DNA of 64,000 nucleotides, taken from NCBI GenBank assembly GCA_007026445.1, contig VDMD01000017.1, positions 124,001-188,000 on the forward strand. The letters are read 5' to 3'. Below, piece by piece: positions 1 to 12,200 of the stretch. Every line of letters begins with the position of its first letter. Positions within the stretch are counted from its first letter, which is position 1. The position numbers and the translations under genes were made by a program. The notes under the pieces are model-generated. The model searched no databases, was not told where the DNA came from, and saw only the letters and a program-made list of their open reading frames with translations. The DNA is from Schizophyllum amplum (lineage: Eukaryota; Basidiomycota; Agaricomycetes; Agaricales; Schizophyllaceae).

Positions 1-382
1 ACGAAGTCCGTCCGACTCCCATAGCGGCAGTCCGCCCACGGCCAACCCACGGCGACCGGTAAGTGATAACGTCGTTCGGACTACTCACCAGCTGGTACAA
101 TAGCCAAAATATAAAAATTAGAGCCGGGAAGGAACACCCTGCTTGATTCCGACGGTCAACGTGTCCGCCAGTCATTGCCAGCTCAGAGCAACAATTTTTG
201 TGGCCACCGAGCGGAAGAAAGTTGAACATTGCTTACGTCATCCCCTCGTCTATGAATTGATCTCGCACAAACACTACATAACAAAGCGGGGGATCTGCGA
301 TTCTGCTTTCATTCTGCTCTCTTAGATATTATCGCGCTTTCGGCCGGAAGTCGCGTTTCTCGCTCCCCCAGCATCTTCGAGC
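1..382. other. Upstream region of the HSF gene, no gene seen
   Basis: No coding region with family features is seen here. It should hold the promoter and 5' leader of the heat-shock-factor gene starting at 383. I looked for arrays of inverted nTTCn/nGAAn heat-shock elements and saw only isolated half-sites, so no regulatory site is claimed. The short open frames on both strands have no recognisable motif. Confidence 0.5.
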
Positions 383-2725
383 ATGCCAAATGCAACACCC
401 ACAAACCAGGTCGCGCTCACCAACCGCAATCGCGCGGCAGCCACAAATGCCCGCAATAACCGACAAGTAGTCCCCGCTTTCCTCCAGAAGCTTCACGAGT
501 GCGTAATCATACACTAAGACTCCGATTACCGCTAACCTCCCGCAGAATGGTCAACGATCCCAAAAACGAGGCGCTTATCCGCTGGTCGGACACAGGGGAC
601 TCGTTCTTCGTGCTCGACCACGAGCGCTTCGCGCGCGAGGTCCTTGGCCGATGGTTCAAGCATCAGAACTTCTCCTCCTTCGTCCGCCAGCTCAACATGT
701 ACGGATTCCATAAGGTCCAGCATCTCCAGCAGGGCACCCTGCGCTCCTCCGAGTCCGAAGGAAACGAGTTCTGGAACTTTGCCCACCCCAACTTCCTCCG
801 CGGCCGCGCCGACCTCCTCGCCCTCATCCAACGCAAGAAGCAGGCCCAGAACGGCGAAGGTGACGCTGCCGTGCAGGATGTTGCCAGCTCCAGCACGGCC
901 CAGGGCGGCCAACAGGTCCTCGACATCAACAGCATCGTCGCTGGCCTCGCCGCGATCAAGCGCCATCAAGACATCATCTCCACCGAGCTCACCCACCTCC
1001 GCGAGAACAACAACCTCCTCTGGCAAGAGGCCATGGAGGCCCGCGCCCGCGCCAAGAAGCAGCAGGACACCATCAACCGCATTGTCAAGTTCCTCGCTGG
1101 GATCTTCGGCAACCACCAGGCGCGCAACAAGCATAACGAGGAAGAGGAGTCAGAGGGCGCATCTGGCAGCGCGCGAGACGCCATTGTCCCCCACTCCGTC
1201 ATGTCCCACATGAACGCCACTGTGCCGCAAATGCAGCGCCTGATGATTGAGGACAAACGCCCTTACAACAGCGTCGATATTGAGGAAATCGAGGACGATG
1301 AGCAACACCTGTCGAAGGGAAAGCAGAGAGAATACTCGACCGGTGAGTAGGCGCCGCCTCCTTCTATACGTCAGCGCTAACCCAGAAGATTCCATAGGTT
1401 ACCGGGTCGAAACGCCACCTGCCTCCACAGCCGCAGCGACACCCGGAAGTCCCGCCCCCACAGAAGGTTCCTCATTCTTCCGCTTCAGCACGCCCGTGCC
1501 GAGTCCGGTGGCGTCAGGGTCGACCCCGTCTGCCAACTCAGTTGCCGGCCATCCCGCGTCACCCGTCCCGTCATCTCGACATGCGACGCCTCCTGTTGCT
1601 CCTTCGCCGTCTGTCGACTCGGAAGGGCGACAGCTCGTATCCTCACACACCCCGCCATATCGTGCTTCCGCGTCCCCTGGTCCGCTCAACGGACACGTTA
1701 ACCCGGACGACCTGCACACCATATTTAACAACCTTTCCTCGACTCAAATAAACTCACTCATGAGTAACCTGCCAGGACTATTCTCCGCGGGCGCGGCATC
1801 ATCACCAGGCCCGTCTTATTCCTCTCCGTCTACTGACTACTCTCGTCCCGGACCGTCCGGGGCGGATGCAATGTCAAATTACGCGCCAGCTACCGGCACC
1901 TACGGCGGAGACCCGGGAGTTGGCGGGATGGGTGGAGTAGAGGGTCTTTTGTCGTTCGACCATCCGTCCCCTGGCGGCTTTGGCCACGGAATGGATTACG
2001 ACTACAGTGCGGGCTATGGCTACGGCCCAAGCGGGTTCGCAGATTCCTCCCAACCCACCGCGTTCATTAACGAGCCGAGCGCGTTCATCAGCGGTTCTGA
2101 CCATTCTGATAGTCACGCTGTCGCGCAGGGGGCGCCCCCTGTGCCCAACTGGCAGGCCGCGGAGGATATCGACCGGGATGTGTCCGCATTGAATGCGAAG
2201 ATCAACACACTGATTGAAAAGTTCGGCTTCGACCCGGACAAGGTGACACAATACTCATCACCGAGCGACAGTACTTCGCCCATTGCTACGCAGGCACAAC
2301 CCGTCGCGCAAGCTGCTCCTGCGCCTCCATGGCTCGCCAATGCGGCATCCGCGCCGCAATCGTCCGGCAGCAAGCCCGCGCACCCTGTCCTCCCCGCCGC
2401 TGCGATGCACACCGAGCCGCTGCCTGCGCCGCTGGACAGCCTGACGCCGGACCTCAACGCTCCGGCGGACTTCGACTTTACCGAGTTTCTGAGCAAGTAC
2501 GTGTCGGGCGTGGAAGGCGCCCAGGACAATAACGCGCTCATGGACGAGGTCATGTCGAACGCGGGCGACTCGACGGGACACCCGGCCGTCATGGACGACG
2601 TCCAGGAGCCGACCACAAGCAGCGTGCGCGCAGGGAGGAAGCGCAAGTCGGACGTCTCGCCGATCATGCCAGAGCTCGGCGAGCCGTCCAAGAAGGGCGG
2701 GAAGCGGCGGCGGGCGGGCGCCTAG
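383..2725 (+). CDS. HSF1: Heat shock factor (HSF)-type transcription factor
   Basis: Exons 383-498, 546-1342 and 1398-2725 join in frame to 746 residues. A winged-helix HSF DNA-binding domain spans about residues 30-130. It has the hallmark core around 'FSSFVRQLNMYGFHK' followed by the 'FWNFAHPNFLRG' segment. A coiled coil at about 172-228 fits the HR-A/B trimerisation region. The rest is Ser/Pro/Gly-rich, ending in basic clusters (GRKRKS and KKGGKRRR) that look like a nuclear localisation signal. The family trimerises and binds heat-shock elements to activate chaperone genes. The start at 383 is chosen because it gives the conserved 'PAFLQKLHEMVND' entry to the domain once the 47-nt intron is removed; beginning at the internal ATG (547) would cut the domain. 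HSF1 orthology rather than a related SFL1/SKN7-like factor is inference. Confidence 0.88.
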
Positions 2726-3432
2726 GTAGATGAGCACCGGGCAGGGCCGGCGATTGTATATCGACTTCACTATGCTTGCGTGTCGTGGTCTCCCATCTAT
2801 TCCGCCACCAACGTATCTATATGCTAAGGATCGAGCGAGGACGACATCGCCATCTAGTCGCAGACACGACAGCAGCTTTCATGTGCGGCACGCCCTCGGC
2901 CACTTTGTTCACTTTGCCCCTCCCCTCCACCGACCCGCCTACGTGCTGGAACCGTGCCCCCATGTCCCTTGATACCAGTGCTATGTTATGAACAGCCTAC
3001 TACTCGCTCGTCTTCCGCCTTCTGTTGGTTCCGTTGCCTTCGTGTATCCGGGAAGGCCGAGTATACATTATGTACTGCGCTGCGATCTGTGTATTTCTAC
3101 GGGGTTCTGATCTTGTGCTTTTCTACTCGCTATTACTACTCGAAATGTACTTTGTACCGCTTCATTAGATGGGGATCAATGCAGAGTCTGTCCAATGCCA
3201 TGAGTGAGGTGCAGGAGATGGAAACGGAGACTTTGAAGCCATATAGTCTGTATGGTAAACCAGGTTTGCATTTTGAGTCCCCTACTAGTACTGGAAGTTC
3301 CACTGGCAGTGCAAGTTCAACTTCGCGTCCCGTGAGGTTGTACAACAAGGACCATGCGCAAGACGGAAAGCGGAATTCATTCCCACGCCTGCCTGCCTCT
3401 CGCCGTCACTGCGATTTTGCCGCTTGCTCACT
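2726..3432. other. Intergenic, HSF 3' end and SF3B2 promoter
   Basis: About 700 bases between two same-strand genes. Short open frames lack domains or consistent splicing. Presumed 3' UTR of the HSF gene and promoter of the downstream splicing factor; no clear element was identified. Confidence 0.45.
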
Positions 3433-5566
3433 ATGGTCGCCCAGCCCGACGTCGAGCCCGCCATGAACGGTGTCAATGGCGTCTCCAAACCGAAGATCAA
3501 GTCCAAGAACCAGCTGCGGCGACTGAAGGCGAAGCAGAAGAAAACGGAGGTTCAGAGCGCGCCTGTGCGTCCCTTTCGCTTACTCGCGAGGCGCGGGCTC
3601 ACAGCTACGGTAATCTTTGTTTAGGCTGCCAATGGTAAGGCAGATGCTCATCAGGACGAAGACGCGCAAGATGTGAAGATGGAAGACGGGACGAGGCCAG
3701 CGGACAATGCGAATGTCGAGTACGTGTCTGAGCAGCTGGATGACAGCGTCCTCGGGGCATTCTCCGACGTTTTTGCCAAGTTCCGCCCGCCGCCGGAGAC
3801 CCTGGAGACGGTGCGTATCTGTGGCCCCCCTTCAGTGTTGCATATTCTGACCATGACATAGAGCGCGACACAAGAATCATCCAAGGGCGAAGTTATCTAT
3901 TCCGACGATGATATGGTATCCGAAGGGGACTCAGACGCGGAAGAGAAGAAGCCCTTGTCGAAAAAGAAGCAGCGCAAGCTTGCACGGCTGACCGTCGCGG
4001 AGCTCAAGCAGGTCGTTAAGAAGCCAGAGGTTGTCGAGTGGACAGATGTCACCGCCGCGGACCCCCGACTGTTGCTGCATCTGAAGAGCTACCGAAATGC
4101 AGTTCCCATCCCCATTCACTGGAGCGCTAAGCGTGACTATCTGCAGGGCAAGCGTGGTATTGAGAAGCCCCCCTTCCAGCTTCCCTCTTACATCGCCGAC
4201 ACCGGTATTGCGACAATGCGAGACGCGGTCAAGGAGAAGGAGGCGAACATGTCGCTCAAAGCCAAGACCCGCGAGCGCGTGCAGCCGAAGATGGGCAAGA
4301 TCGACATCGACTACCAAAAGTTGCACGATGCTTTTTTCAAGTTCCAGACACCCCCGGCAGTGACGGGCTTTGGTGAAATGTGCGCGTTCCCTCTTTTCAT
4401 TATCCCGCATATACTCATGCAGTACTGCAGGTACTACGAGGGCAAGGAGTTCGAGACTTCCTTGAAAGAGAAGCGGCCAGGCGATCTCTCACCGGAACTT
4501 GTGGAAGCATTATCAATACCTCCACTAGCACCTCCTCCATGGCTCATCAGCATGCAACGATTTGGCCCACCACCTAGCTACCCCACACTTCGCATACCAG
4601 GTCTCAATGCGCCAATACCCGAAGGGTGAGTTCATGTATCGGATCACGTGATAATTTCGCTCACAATTGCCATAGCGCGCAGTGGGGCTTCCACCCTGGT
4701 GGATGGGGTAAGCCACCGTTGGATGAGTACAACCGTCCGTTGTACGGTGACGTCTTCGGCGTACTACCGAAGGTCAACGACTCTGCGGTCCGTGCCCAAA
4801 CACTTTTATATCATCTTCGGCTTATATCTCACAGGGCGGTGAGCCGATTGACAAGGACCCATGGGGTGAGCTGGAGCCCGAAGAAGGTACGTTGGCAACT
4901 TATCAATTCGAATACGTGCTGACATGTTCCTCGCAGAAGAGGAAGAGGAAGAATCCGAATCCGACGAGGAGGAGGAAGAGGAGGAGGCCGAAACCGCTAC
5001 GCCTATGGATGGGATACAGACACCCTCAGGCTTGGAGACACCTTCCGGCATGGCCAGCGTCGTCTCTACTGTCCCGGGCGGCCTGGAGACACCCGACTTC
5101 CTCGAGCTACGCAAGAACACGGGTCGGCCAGTCGTTGCCGATGCCGTGGAGACGGGGCCGCGCTCTTTGTATCAAGTCGTGCCAGAAAAGCAGACGAACG
5201 TTCGCGGCCTCATGGGCAGCGAGCGAGGATACGACGTCAGCGCTGTTGGTGGTGCAGCGATACCAGTGCTTGGCGACGAGCGCGGGCAGAAGGTGCGTCT
5301 GTTACACCCGCACCCCGGGAGCGTGTCTGATGTTCGCACAGCGCAAGAACGGCGTCGACATCTCCATCGATGCGGGCGACTTGGAAGGCATGTCGACGGA
5401 AGACCTCCAGCGCAAGTACAACGAGCATTCGCGCGGAGGCGTTCATGTTCCTGGTGCTGGTCGCGCGGAGGACTTCTCAGATATGGTCGCGAAGGAGATG
5501 GCGAAGAAGAAGCAAAAGGCGGAGAGCGACAGAGACCGGAAGAAGGGCAAGGAGTTCAAGTTCTGA
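3433..5566 (+). CDS. SF3B2: Splicing factor 3B subunit 2 (SF3b145/Cus1 homologue)
   Basis: Eight exons join in frame to 591 residues: 3433-3564, 3625-3810, 3862-4379, 4431-4625, 4676-4787, 4835-4886, 4937-5292 and 5342-5566. The DUF382 domain starts near residue 140 (region 'VVEWTDVTAADPRLLLHLKS'). The PSP proline-rich domain follows (YYEGKEFE, LAPPPWL, GFHPGGWGKPP), then a Glu-rich acidic stretch and the conserved C-terminal segment with 'GVDISIDAGDLEG'. SF3B2 is part of the SF3b complex of the U2 snRNP and helps anchor U2 near the branch point. Intron 3 (4380-4430) is 51 nt and leaves the frame open if retained. Removing it restores the conserved join before YYEGKEFE, so it is treated as spliced. 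Confidence 0.93.
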
Positions 5567-6174
5567 CCTGGGCCTTCAACTTGGTGCTGTCCAACCTTCC
5601 TCCTTTTTTCTTGCCGTCTTGTTCTGTCGCTGTTGTGTTGTCTTATTGTAACTTGTCCGACAGCAGGGACGCTCGCTCCGCTGATAATGATTGTGTTGGA
5701 TATCAGACGCTCAGCCCCGCGTTCAACGCGAGTCTGTTGGTTTCTTACATGCATGGCGCAAGTAGGTGGAATGTGAGACTCCGATCCTCGGATGGCTCAA
5801 ATGACCTGAGGCGTGCATTGTCCGCAGACGGCGCCGATGCGTAACATTGACCGGGTGAGCGAACGCGCCGCTGGCTCGCCTCATATCGCACTTATCGAGC
5901 GGATCTACGTTACAGGCTCTTGCTGTGCCTACATCTGCTCGTGAAGGTCGGCTTGCAAAGAGGATAGTGCTGGCAAACATGGTACGGCCGTAGCAAGTGA
6001 CCGTGAGGATGGTCTTTGCGGGGACACAGAAGATCGTTGTGAACCTTCCGACCACTTAAGCGCTCTCGGGACGCCCACCACCTCACGCGTTTCGGGCTTT
6101 ACGTGCTGTCTACAAGGAGATATAGCCCTCGGTGCTGCATTCACACGACTAGACCTAGACGCAAACTTGGGAGG
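5567..6174. other. Intergenic between SF3B2 and expansin-like gene
   Basis: About 600 bases with no supported gene. It contains the 3' end of the splicing-factor transcript and the upstream part of the expansin-like promoter. Small open frames on both strands lack motifs. Confidence 0.45.
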
Positions 6175-6182
6175 TATAAAGG
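6175..6182 (+). promoter_or_regulatory. TATA box of the expansin-like gene
   Basis: TATAAAGG lies 118-125 bases before the ATG at 6300, a spacing that allows a leader of about 90 nt. The two intact paralogous small-secreted-protein genes in this window also have TATA motifs 50-80 bases before their starts. Confidence 0.5.
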
Positions 6183-6299
6183 TCGCTCACTTCGGTGCAA
6201 TCCCTCATCATCCGTCTTTCATAATATTCCTTGCCCCATACCTTTCTATTTATCTCTATACTCGTCTTCATACGCCGCTCCTTCATCTCTTTTGTTATC

Positions 6300-6933
6300 A
6301 TGATGCTCCTCAAGGCCATCTGCACCTTCCTGAGCCTTGCTCTCGTGGCACTGGCACTTCCCTACTCTGATGTTGCTGAAGGTGAAGTATTGATCGACGT
6401 ATCCGGATATGCATCGCTTATCGTAGGTTACAGTCCCCATTGACAGCACTGCGCTTCACCAGCTGGAGACGCGCGCCATCAAGGGCAAAGGTGCGCTGGT
6501 GGTCATCCCTCGACATTTCGTTGGCGAGAAGCTTATAAAGATTACAGCTACGTACTACGAACCGAACGGAGGAACTGGCGCGTGTGGCAAGAGGCTGCAA
6601 AACAGCGACATGATCGTCGCGCTTTCTGCCGACCGCTACGACAACGGCGCGCATTGTGAGTGAATCGTGCGTGCAAGTCGCGATATCGCTGACACGGTTT
6701 TCCTCGTCCAAGGCCACAAGAAGCTCTGGGCGCGCTGTAAGCCTTCTGGCTACCGGTTATTCCTCGCATCATTGGCTGATAATGTTGTAGACAACGGCAA
6801 GAAGATCGCCGTCACTGTCGAGGACCTGTGCCCTGGGTGTGCTAAGAGCAGCCTCGACCTGTCTCGCGCTGCTTTCCAGCAGCTTGCCAACCTTGAGGAA
6901 GGCGTCTTCGACGTCGAGTGGTGGTTCGATTAG
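6300..6933 (+). CDS. Secreted RlpA/expansin-like double-psi beta-barrel protein
   Basis: Exons 6300-6381, 6434-6655, 6713-6736 and 6791-6933 join to 156 residues. A hydrophobic signal peptide (about residues 1-19) is followed by a short spacer and a barwin/RlpA-like double-psi beta-barrel. Its hallmarks are 'ATYYEPNGGTGACG', 'NSDMIVALSADRYDNGAHC', 'VTVEDLCPGCAKSSLDLS' and a terminal '(V/I)xWWFD'-type strand. Proteins of this size are common, often stress- or fruiting-induced, extracellular proteins in agaricomycetes and lack the second expansin domain. Binding to wall polysaccharides is inferred from the fold; no enzymatic activity is implied. It faces the 3' exons of the split thaumatin-like gene and resembles 45412-46038 and the pseudogene at 36003-36410 in exon pattern. 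Confidence 0.85.
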
Positions 6934-7352
6934 GGCTAGCAGGAGCAGGAAGGAAGCAGTGGACCGTTCTTTCTATGGGTTACTTATTTATGTCGGGTTC
7001 AACGGCTGTATTTATTGGGGTCAAGTTTGCCTTACTTGTGTACATTGGAGGTGCTTTTGCTGGTCTGAAAACAGAGCGCTAAGTCATGAATACGAGCAGA
7101 TGGCGAGGCCACAGAAGTCGAGAAGTACGTGACGAAGCTCGAGTCCCTTCAAATGCCGACAACAGTCGTATCTCGAGCCGCGAAGTCCTCCCAGTGACCA
7201 GACACTCCTCATATATTGGACGTAGTAGATACTGAAAACAGCTTGTCCGACTGCATGTAGACCTTATTCCTTCTGACGATTCTCGATGATATAAGTAAAC
7301 ATTCTTGCCGCAATCGCGATCGAAGAACCTGGCCATCCTCTTTCTTGCTGGC
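6934..7352. other. Intergenic, convergent gene ends
   Basis: About 420 bases between the 3' ends of two convergent genes. No coding signal recognised; presumably 3' UTRs. Confidence 0.45.
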
Positions 7353-7942
7353 TTAGGCGGGACAGAATGTGACTATGTAAACTCGTCAGCGTATGTATGA
7401 TAGCCCTTAAACAAACAACTCTCACCAGTGAAAGTCTTGTCTCCCGCGCCGCATCCTCTGACCGGAGAATCGTTACCACACCCAGATATGTCCTGCCGCG
7501 CCGTTAGCAAGTCGTCCTTGTCACATGCCGAGTATACTTACTCCGACGGGGTATGCCTGCTTGCAGGGGCACGACTGCTGCTTGCACGTCACCGTTTCGC
7601 AGCCGGCGGACTTTATCTGGATGGACTGCGTAAAGCCCTGAATGTTCGAGATATCATATGACTGCGGCGTGTAGAAGTCGCCAGAATCTGAATGGTGGTC
7701 AGCGTCGGTGTGGGCAAATGACAAGAACAAAAGACGCACCTAGATTGAATTCAGTGACGGTGCAGTTCTCGCCCTTGGCGCCGCACTTGGCTACCTTATT
7801 GAAGACGCGGCCGACCCACTGCTGGACGTCAAACTCTGGATGATCAACCGGTCGCTTCACGAACCTTCGATGGAATGGTGACATGCTTCGACTGGCCAGC
7901 GGCCAGGGTTCCCGGCTGTGCGCCGATGAAGTCTACGGCATT
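7353..7942 (-). pseudogene. Thaumatin-like secreted protein gene, 3' half (exons 4b-8)
   Basis: Minus-strand exons 7942-7865 (partial), 7818-7740, 7687-7542, 7492-7426 and 7372-7353 encode the C-terminal two thirds of a thaumatin/osmotin-like ('glycopeptide'-type) protein. Motifs are '(W)VGR(I/V)FN', 'DFYTPQ(S)YDISNIQGFTQ', Cys-rich 'CPC.QAYPVG', 'DISGCGND', and a C-terminal 'VTFCPA'. Full exons 5 to 8 have exactly the same lengths (79, 146, 67, 20 nt) as the intact paralogue at 34702-35683. The 5' exons are missing here and lie 25 kb away at 33220-33567, separated by a transposon. No start codon or signal peptide remains, so this half is presumably not expressed as a functional protein. Confidence 0.85.
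7940..7942. repeat. Left 3-bp target site duplication (ATT)
   Basis: ATT directly precedes the left terminal inverted repeat; the same ATT follows the right terminal repeat at 33220-33222. Removing one copy and the intervening DNA restores the 86-nt exon 4 length of the intact paralogue. Confidence 0.8.
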
Positions 7943-7989
7943 AGGGGAGGTCAGAGTACACTGCCAGAGGCAAGCTTGCGGTGCGCCCG
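7943..7989 (+). repeat. Left terminal inverted repeat
   Basis: The outer 19 bases match the inverted right end perfectly once the MITE in that end is removed. The inner bases of the 47-bp repeat match over 14 of 15 positions at its proximal edge (CTTGCGGTGCGCCCG on the left against CTTACGGTGCGCCCG on the right). The middle has diverged but is the same length on both sides. Confidence 0.82.
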
Positions 7990-8175
7990 TGAACTGAAAA
8001 ATCTGCGGGCAGACTACGGTCTGCCCACGGTTTAACCGTAGTCTGCCCGCGGGGAGCTTGTAAACCGAGCATCAATCCTGTTCTCGGGCGCACCGAGGGG
8101 AGCTTGCAGTCTGCCCGCAAGGCCGGAGAAACGGTGGGTCTCCCCTCGGGCAGCCCGTAAACTGGGCCCAGGCTG
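7990..8175. repeat. Left subterminal repeat cluster with 16-bp-arm hairpin
   Basis: The stretch repeats variants of GGGAGCTTG, CGGGCGCACCG and GTCTGCCCGC in both orientations. A perfect inverted repeat with 16-bp arms lies at 8005-8020 and 8035-8050 (GCGGGCAGACTACGGT and its complement), with a 14-nt loop. Related words (CCCGCGGGCAGCTTG, CCTCGGGCGCACCG) recur at the other end, 32520-32605. Subterminal repeats of this sort serve as transposase-binding sites in CACTA-like elements; that role is inferred here. Confidence 0.65.
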
Positions 8176-8816
8176 GGCCTGTAAACTCGATCGACACGTA
8201 TGATTTCAGCTTGACTTCATACTTTTTTCTCTAAGTCCTTCGACTGCGAGGCGGCATGGCTGCCCACCCGTCGGTCTCTCGGCGACCTGTGCGTATAAGT
8301 GTCGTTTGCATACACCTCCTCGACACTTCTGTGGCCCATCACAGCCAACAGGCACGTCCCACTCAGCGTCGATTCGCCGTTAACGTCGGTGACTGTTTTT
8401 GTCAACGGTGCGTTGCATTGCAACTGAGTCTCTACAATATGCTGACCTTGTCAAGTAGAGTCTCTACACGTGTGAATAGCGTAATGCATCGCTTTGTTAT
8501 GCTGAGAATCCAATGCGCCTTTAGAGACGTGGTCGCGCCGGACGCGAGCAACGCGCTGCAGGACGGTGCATACCCCGACCCTCCCAGTGCACCCTTTGCC
8601 CCCAGCCCTACATGCCCCCTAAATTCTATGAATCTATATATATGCTTGCAATGAATGAGGTTTCCCTGCTCAACGAAGCCGACGCCGCACGACGCTGCGA
8701 CCGACGATTGAACCTGGATTGAACAGTGCTGGCATTGATCTACGTACTAATCACGTTTTTCGCACGAATCTACGGATGTTCATTATACTTTGAGGCACCT
8801 TTGGATGTCAGAACAA
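8176..8816. other. Non-coding interior of the Plavaka element
   Basis: About 640 bases without a supported gene. An open frame at 8256-8654 has no recognisable domain and lies in the subterminal region, so it is not called. Confidence 0.4.
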
Positions 8817-8905
8817 CCTTGAGATGACATCCCGAGGTTCCGCGCGACATCTCCAGGTCGAGGGCTACATCCCAAGGTTGTGGGGAGACCTCGGGATGTC
8901 ACCGA
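8817..8905. repeat. Left inner subterminal repeats (ACCT-GAGATG family)
   Basis: Repeated variants of 'ACCTTGAGATGACATCC', 'AGGTCGAGGG' and 'ACCTCGGGATGTCAC' alternate in orientation. A perfect 14-bp inverted pair sits at 8825-8838 and 8888-8901. The same word family (ACCTTGAGATG, ACCTTCGGATGTC) is found at 17364-17416 and 32270-32400, i.e. near the opposite end of the element once the retrotransposon is removed. Confidence 0.6.
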
Positions 8906-9256
8906 GTTTCTAGCAAGGACAAGCATGTCATTGGCAGCACCTGCGGAGGTCCGCGCAGGATTGTGAGCTCCCTCGCCCATTGAGCTTCGAGATCAAGCGC
9001 AGCGCGGCTCCGTGACAAGATGTGACTTTGTGACACATGTTCGACAGAAGTCGATGTTTCGCTGCTCTCTGAGGGTGAGATACAGTCCTTTTTGCACACA
9101 ATGCATTACCCCGTAGGATCATAGAGTAGAAAATAATCAATGAACTGGCGGAAAATGCGACAATGGAGGCAGAATCGTGACATGAGCGGTGAAGCGCACC
9201 GAACATACACGTGATCCGCTGAGTACTACAGACCCGGCCGAATAAGGGAACAATAA
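8906..9256. other. Non-coding stretch after the transposase gene
   Basis: About 350 bases downstream of the transposase stop codon. Nothing recognisable; likely the transposase 3' UTR and element filler. Confidence 0.4.
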
Positions 9257-12200
9257 CTACAGTACATTATAACCACTCTCTACATCCAAATCCTGCTCTA
9301 TGGCGGGGTCAGTAGCCCTCTCCGCGAGGATTTCACCTGGATCAGGCCATTCGTCTTCGGATTCCCAAAATTCGTCGTCAAATTCGACATCCAGGTCGTC
9401 AATTACCTTCCCCATCACATCTCCATCCTGCAGCACAAGCTGAGGCGTATCCTGTAGCTGCACAACAGGGGAGTCATCCGTTATGCTGGTCTCCGGGTCC
9501 GCAATATCCGAGTCTGCAGCAGGCACAGCAGGGTCAATGCGATCGTCAAGGAAGACCTGTGAGGACGGGTGCTTGTGGCCGACACCACCACCGCGATAGC
9601 GCATAAACATGTCTCGGTCCGCGAACCTGGTGAATGAACATGCTGAGCAAAGGCTAGTGAGAAGAGAAACAACGTACATGTTGACGTAGTAGCGATGATA
9701 ATCCAGATTTTCCTCCTCCTTGCGACGCGCTAGTTCCGACTTGTCTAGCAGAGCGCTAGTACACCCATCGGCAAACGATGGGATTAAATGCGATGCCCGT
9801 ACGACGTCCTGGGGGTCGATAAAGCCAAAGGCGTCCTCGCCGTTGCCAGGTACAAATCCGACGCGGTGCAAGCGCTTTGCCTTCCAGCCACTTGAATTGT
9901 CGCTGTCGAATGCATACCACCGAGCCCAGAGCACCTCCATACGCTCAGAAGTACGTCGCACTGGGTCATAGACATTGACGTGCAGGATGCCGATGACACG
10001 AGCATACCAGAAGGGATGCGCGTCGTCGTCGGTTGCATAGACGAAGATGTCAGAGCGGAAATCGGGGTTGATCACGTCCTGCGCGCGCCGCATGTTGTAG
10101 GTCGTATAGTTGATGCGCATGGACTGGTGCCAATAGACGCGGTCGTTTTGAATGTGTAGCTTGGCGTGTTCGAGTGTCGAGAACTCGTCAGTGTCGGAGG
10201 CCGGCGTATAGCCTCTACGTCTCAGCAGGTGGTCCTTCAGCCTGGTCCCGAAGTCCTAGTGGCCTCTTCAGCAGAAGTATATAGCGCAGAAAGACACTCG
10301 AACCTTCGCTGCTGGGTCGTCCTTGTTGTCCCTCATCCATTTGTAGATATTGTCAAAATCCCTCTGCGACTCCGCAATGTTGTAGTCGTCCTTCGGGGAA
10401 GTGGGCGGTAGCGATTCGCTCTCGTCAAAGCTATGTTTAGGGTCGCGCTTTGTGGCGAGCAGCGGCGCGTTCTTCTCGTTGATATCATGAACGAGCCGTT
10501 CACGGTCGACATGCTTGGATATGCCGGTCGCGTAGTCCTTCTTCCCCGTGCGCGGCGCAAAGCGCTTGACGCGCCGATGCTCGCTCTCGCCCTAATTATG
10601 GTCCCCGTCAGTTGTAAACAATCGCGCGCTGACCTGCCACGTACCATCTGGGTCGAAGTATTGTCCGTAGTACCAAATTGAGCAATGGACGCCGCGTAGT
10701 CGCCTAACGCGTGATACTTGTACGTGTTCATGTTGAAAGACTTGCCGCACGAGCTTATGTTGACGTCGTCGCCTTCCTTTGCCTTCCGCTTCCCTTTACT
10801 CTTCTTTGCGGCTGCCAGAGCGCGTCGACTGCGGGCGGCGGTCTCGCGCGGAAGCTCCTTCGTTGTGAAGCTCTTACAGACATGGGTTTCGAAGTTTCTG
10901 ACGTCGCTCCCGAGGGTTGTCGTCTCATCGCGAAGGTCTGACAGCGAGGAAGCGGTATGTTGGCGAAGTTTAGCGAGGGCATGCCAGGTTGCGAGGGTGA
11001 AAAGGAGCGTCAGGATATAGCTGTTGAAAGGCTCTGGGAGAAGCGAGTCGAAACAGGGAATTGCACACTGCAATATCGTAAGAGCAAGAACAATATGCAA
11101 CACGGTTCACGATTGCACCCACCTGCAGGTAATCCTCGTAGTCACGAGCGGCAAGCTGCTTCAGCTCAGAAACATTTTTGTGGACACGTCGTATCGTGTC
11201 TCTGCCGAAGGCGGGTACCGCACGATATCTGAATGATCATCAGAGTTCAACAACACTCGGGAAGCCGTAAAATCGCACCGTCGATTAAGCTCGTGAACTA
11301 CGGCTTGACCTCGAGCCTGCAAGATGCGCAGGAGGTGTATGAAGATAGCCTTCCATACACCCAGCTCAAATTCGTGCAGCAGGTCGACAACAAATAGCTG
11401 ATAAAAGTTGAGGCCTAGATCTCTGAGACGCCACGAGAACGCGTTCTGCAAGATTTTCGTCAGCCTACTTATATACAGCGCAAGGTAACACCACGCTCGA
11501 TGCTCACCCGGACAGGTGTCTCCGACGTAGCGCCTAATACATCTTCGACTGCCTTGCTATTGACGCCGACACCGTTTTCGAAGATCCCGCCCCGCACCAT
11601 CTCAATGACATCTTGCCTGTCAGAGCTATCGACACGTGCGAGCGTCTCGCGTCTATCCATATCGGCCTGCGTGCCCATCTCCCTGAACTTTTCCTTCGGT
11701 GTGGTACACCTCGGACACGGGCACTGAGCCTGTGACTTGATTGACGAGAGAAGAACTCTGTGGCCGTCAGTTAGATCCAGACTCCCCGTGCAGAACGTTA
11801 TGAAGCGACGCACTTTTCAGGGTAATCAGCAGAGTACGAGAAGAAGCGAGGGAATATGCGCCGATAAATGCCATCAATACACTTGAGAATGATGCCGTGC
11901 TTGTACGCGTGTACGAAGTCATCGTCGATGAGCAGCTCCCATACACCTTGGAAGAGCTCGCGCTTGAGGAAGGTCATGGTCGCAGGGGATGCATTTTTGC
12001 CGAAATGCTTCGCATACTCGTCCTGAAGGTCATCTGGAAGCTAAAATGCGATGGTTCAGTACGAACATGCAGGTATCAGATGTTGAACAGCTTACTGTAG
12101 GCATATACGCGACGTGCATAGCGGAGAAAGAACTCATCTTCGTGCGCACGTACTTTGATACGTTGCCAAACCAGATGTAAATGGGCCAAAGTGATGTGTT

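Noticed and set aside
532..1134. 200-codon minus-strand frame and other long frames opposite the HSF gene
   Set aside because: GC-biased shadow frames of a confident coding exon, with no family features.
7353..7942. Treating the left thaumatin-like piece as an independent gene with its own start
   Set aside because: There is no start codon or signal peptide before the transposon border, and its first exon is exactly the missing part of the exon at 33220-33230.
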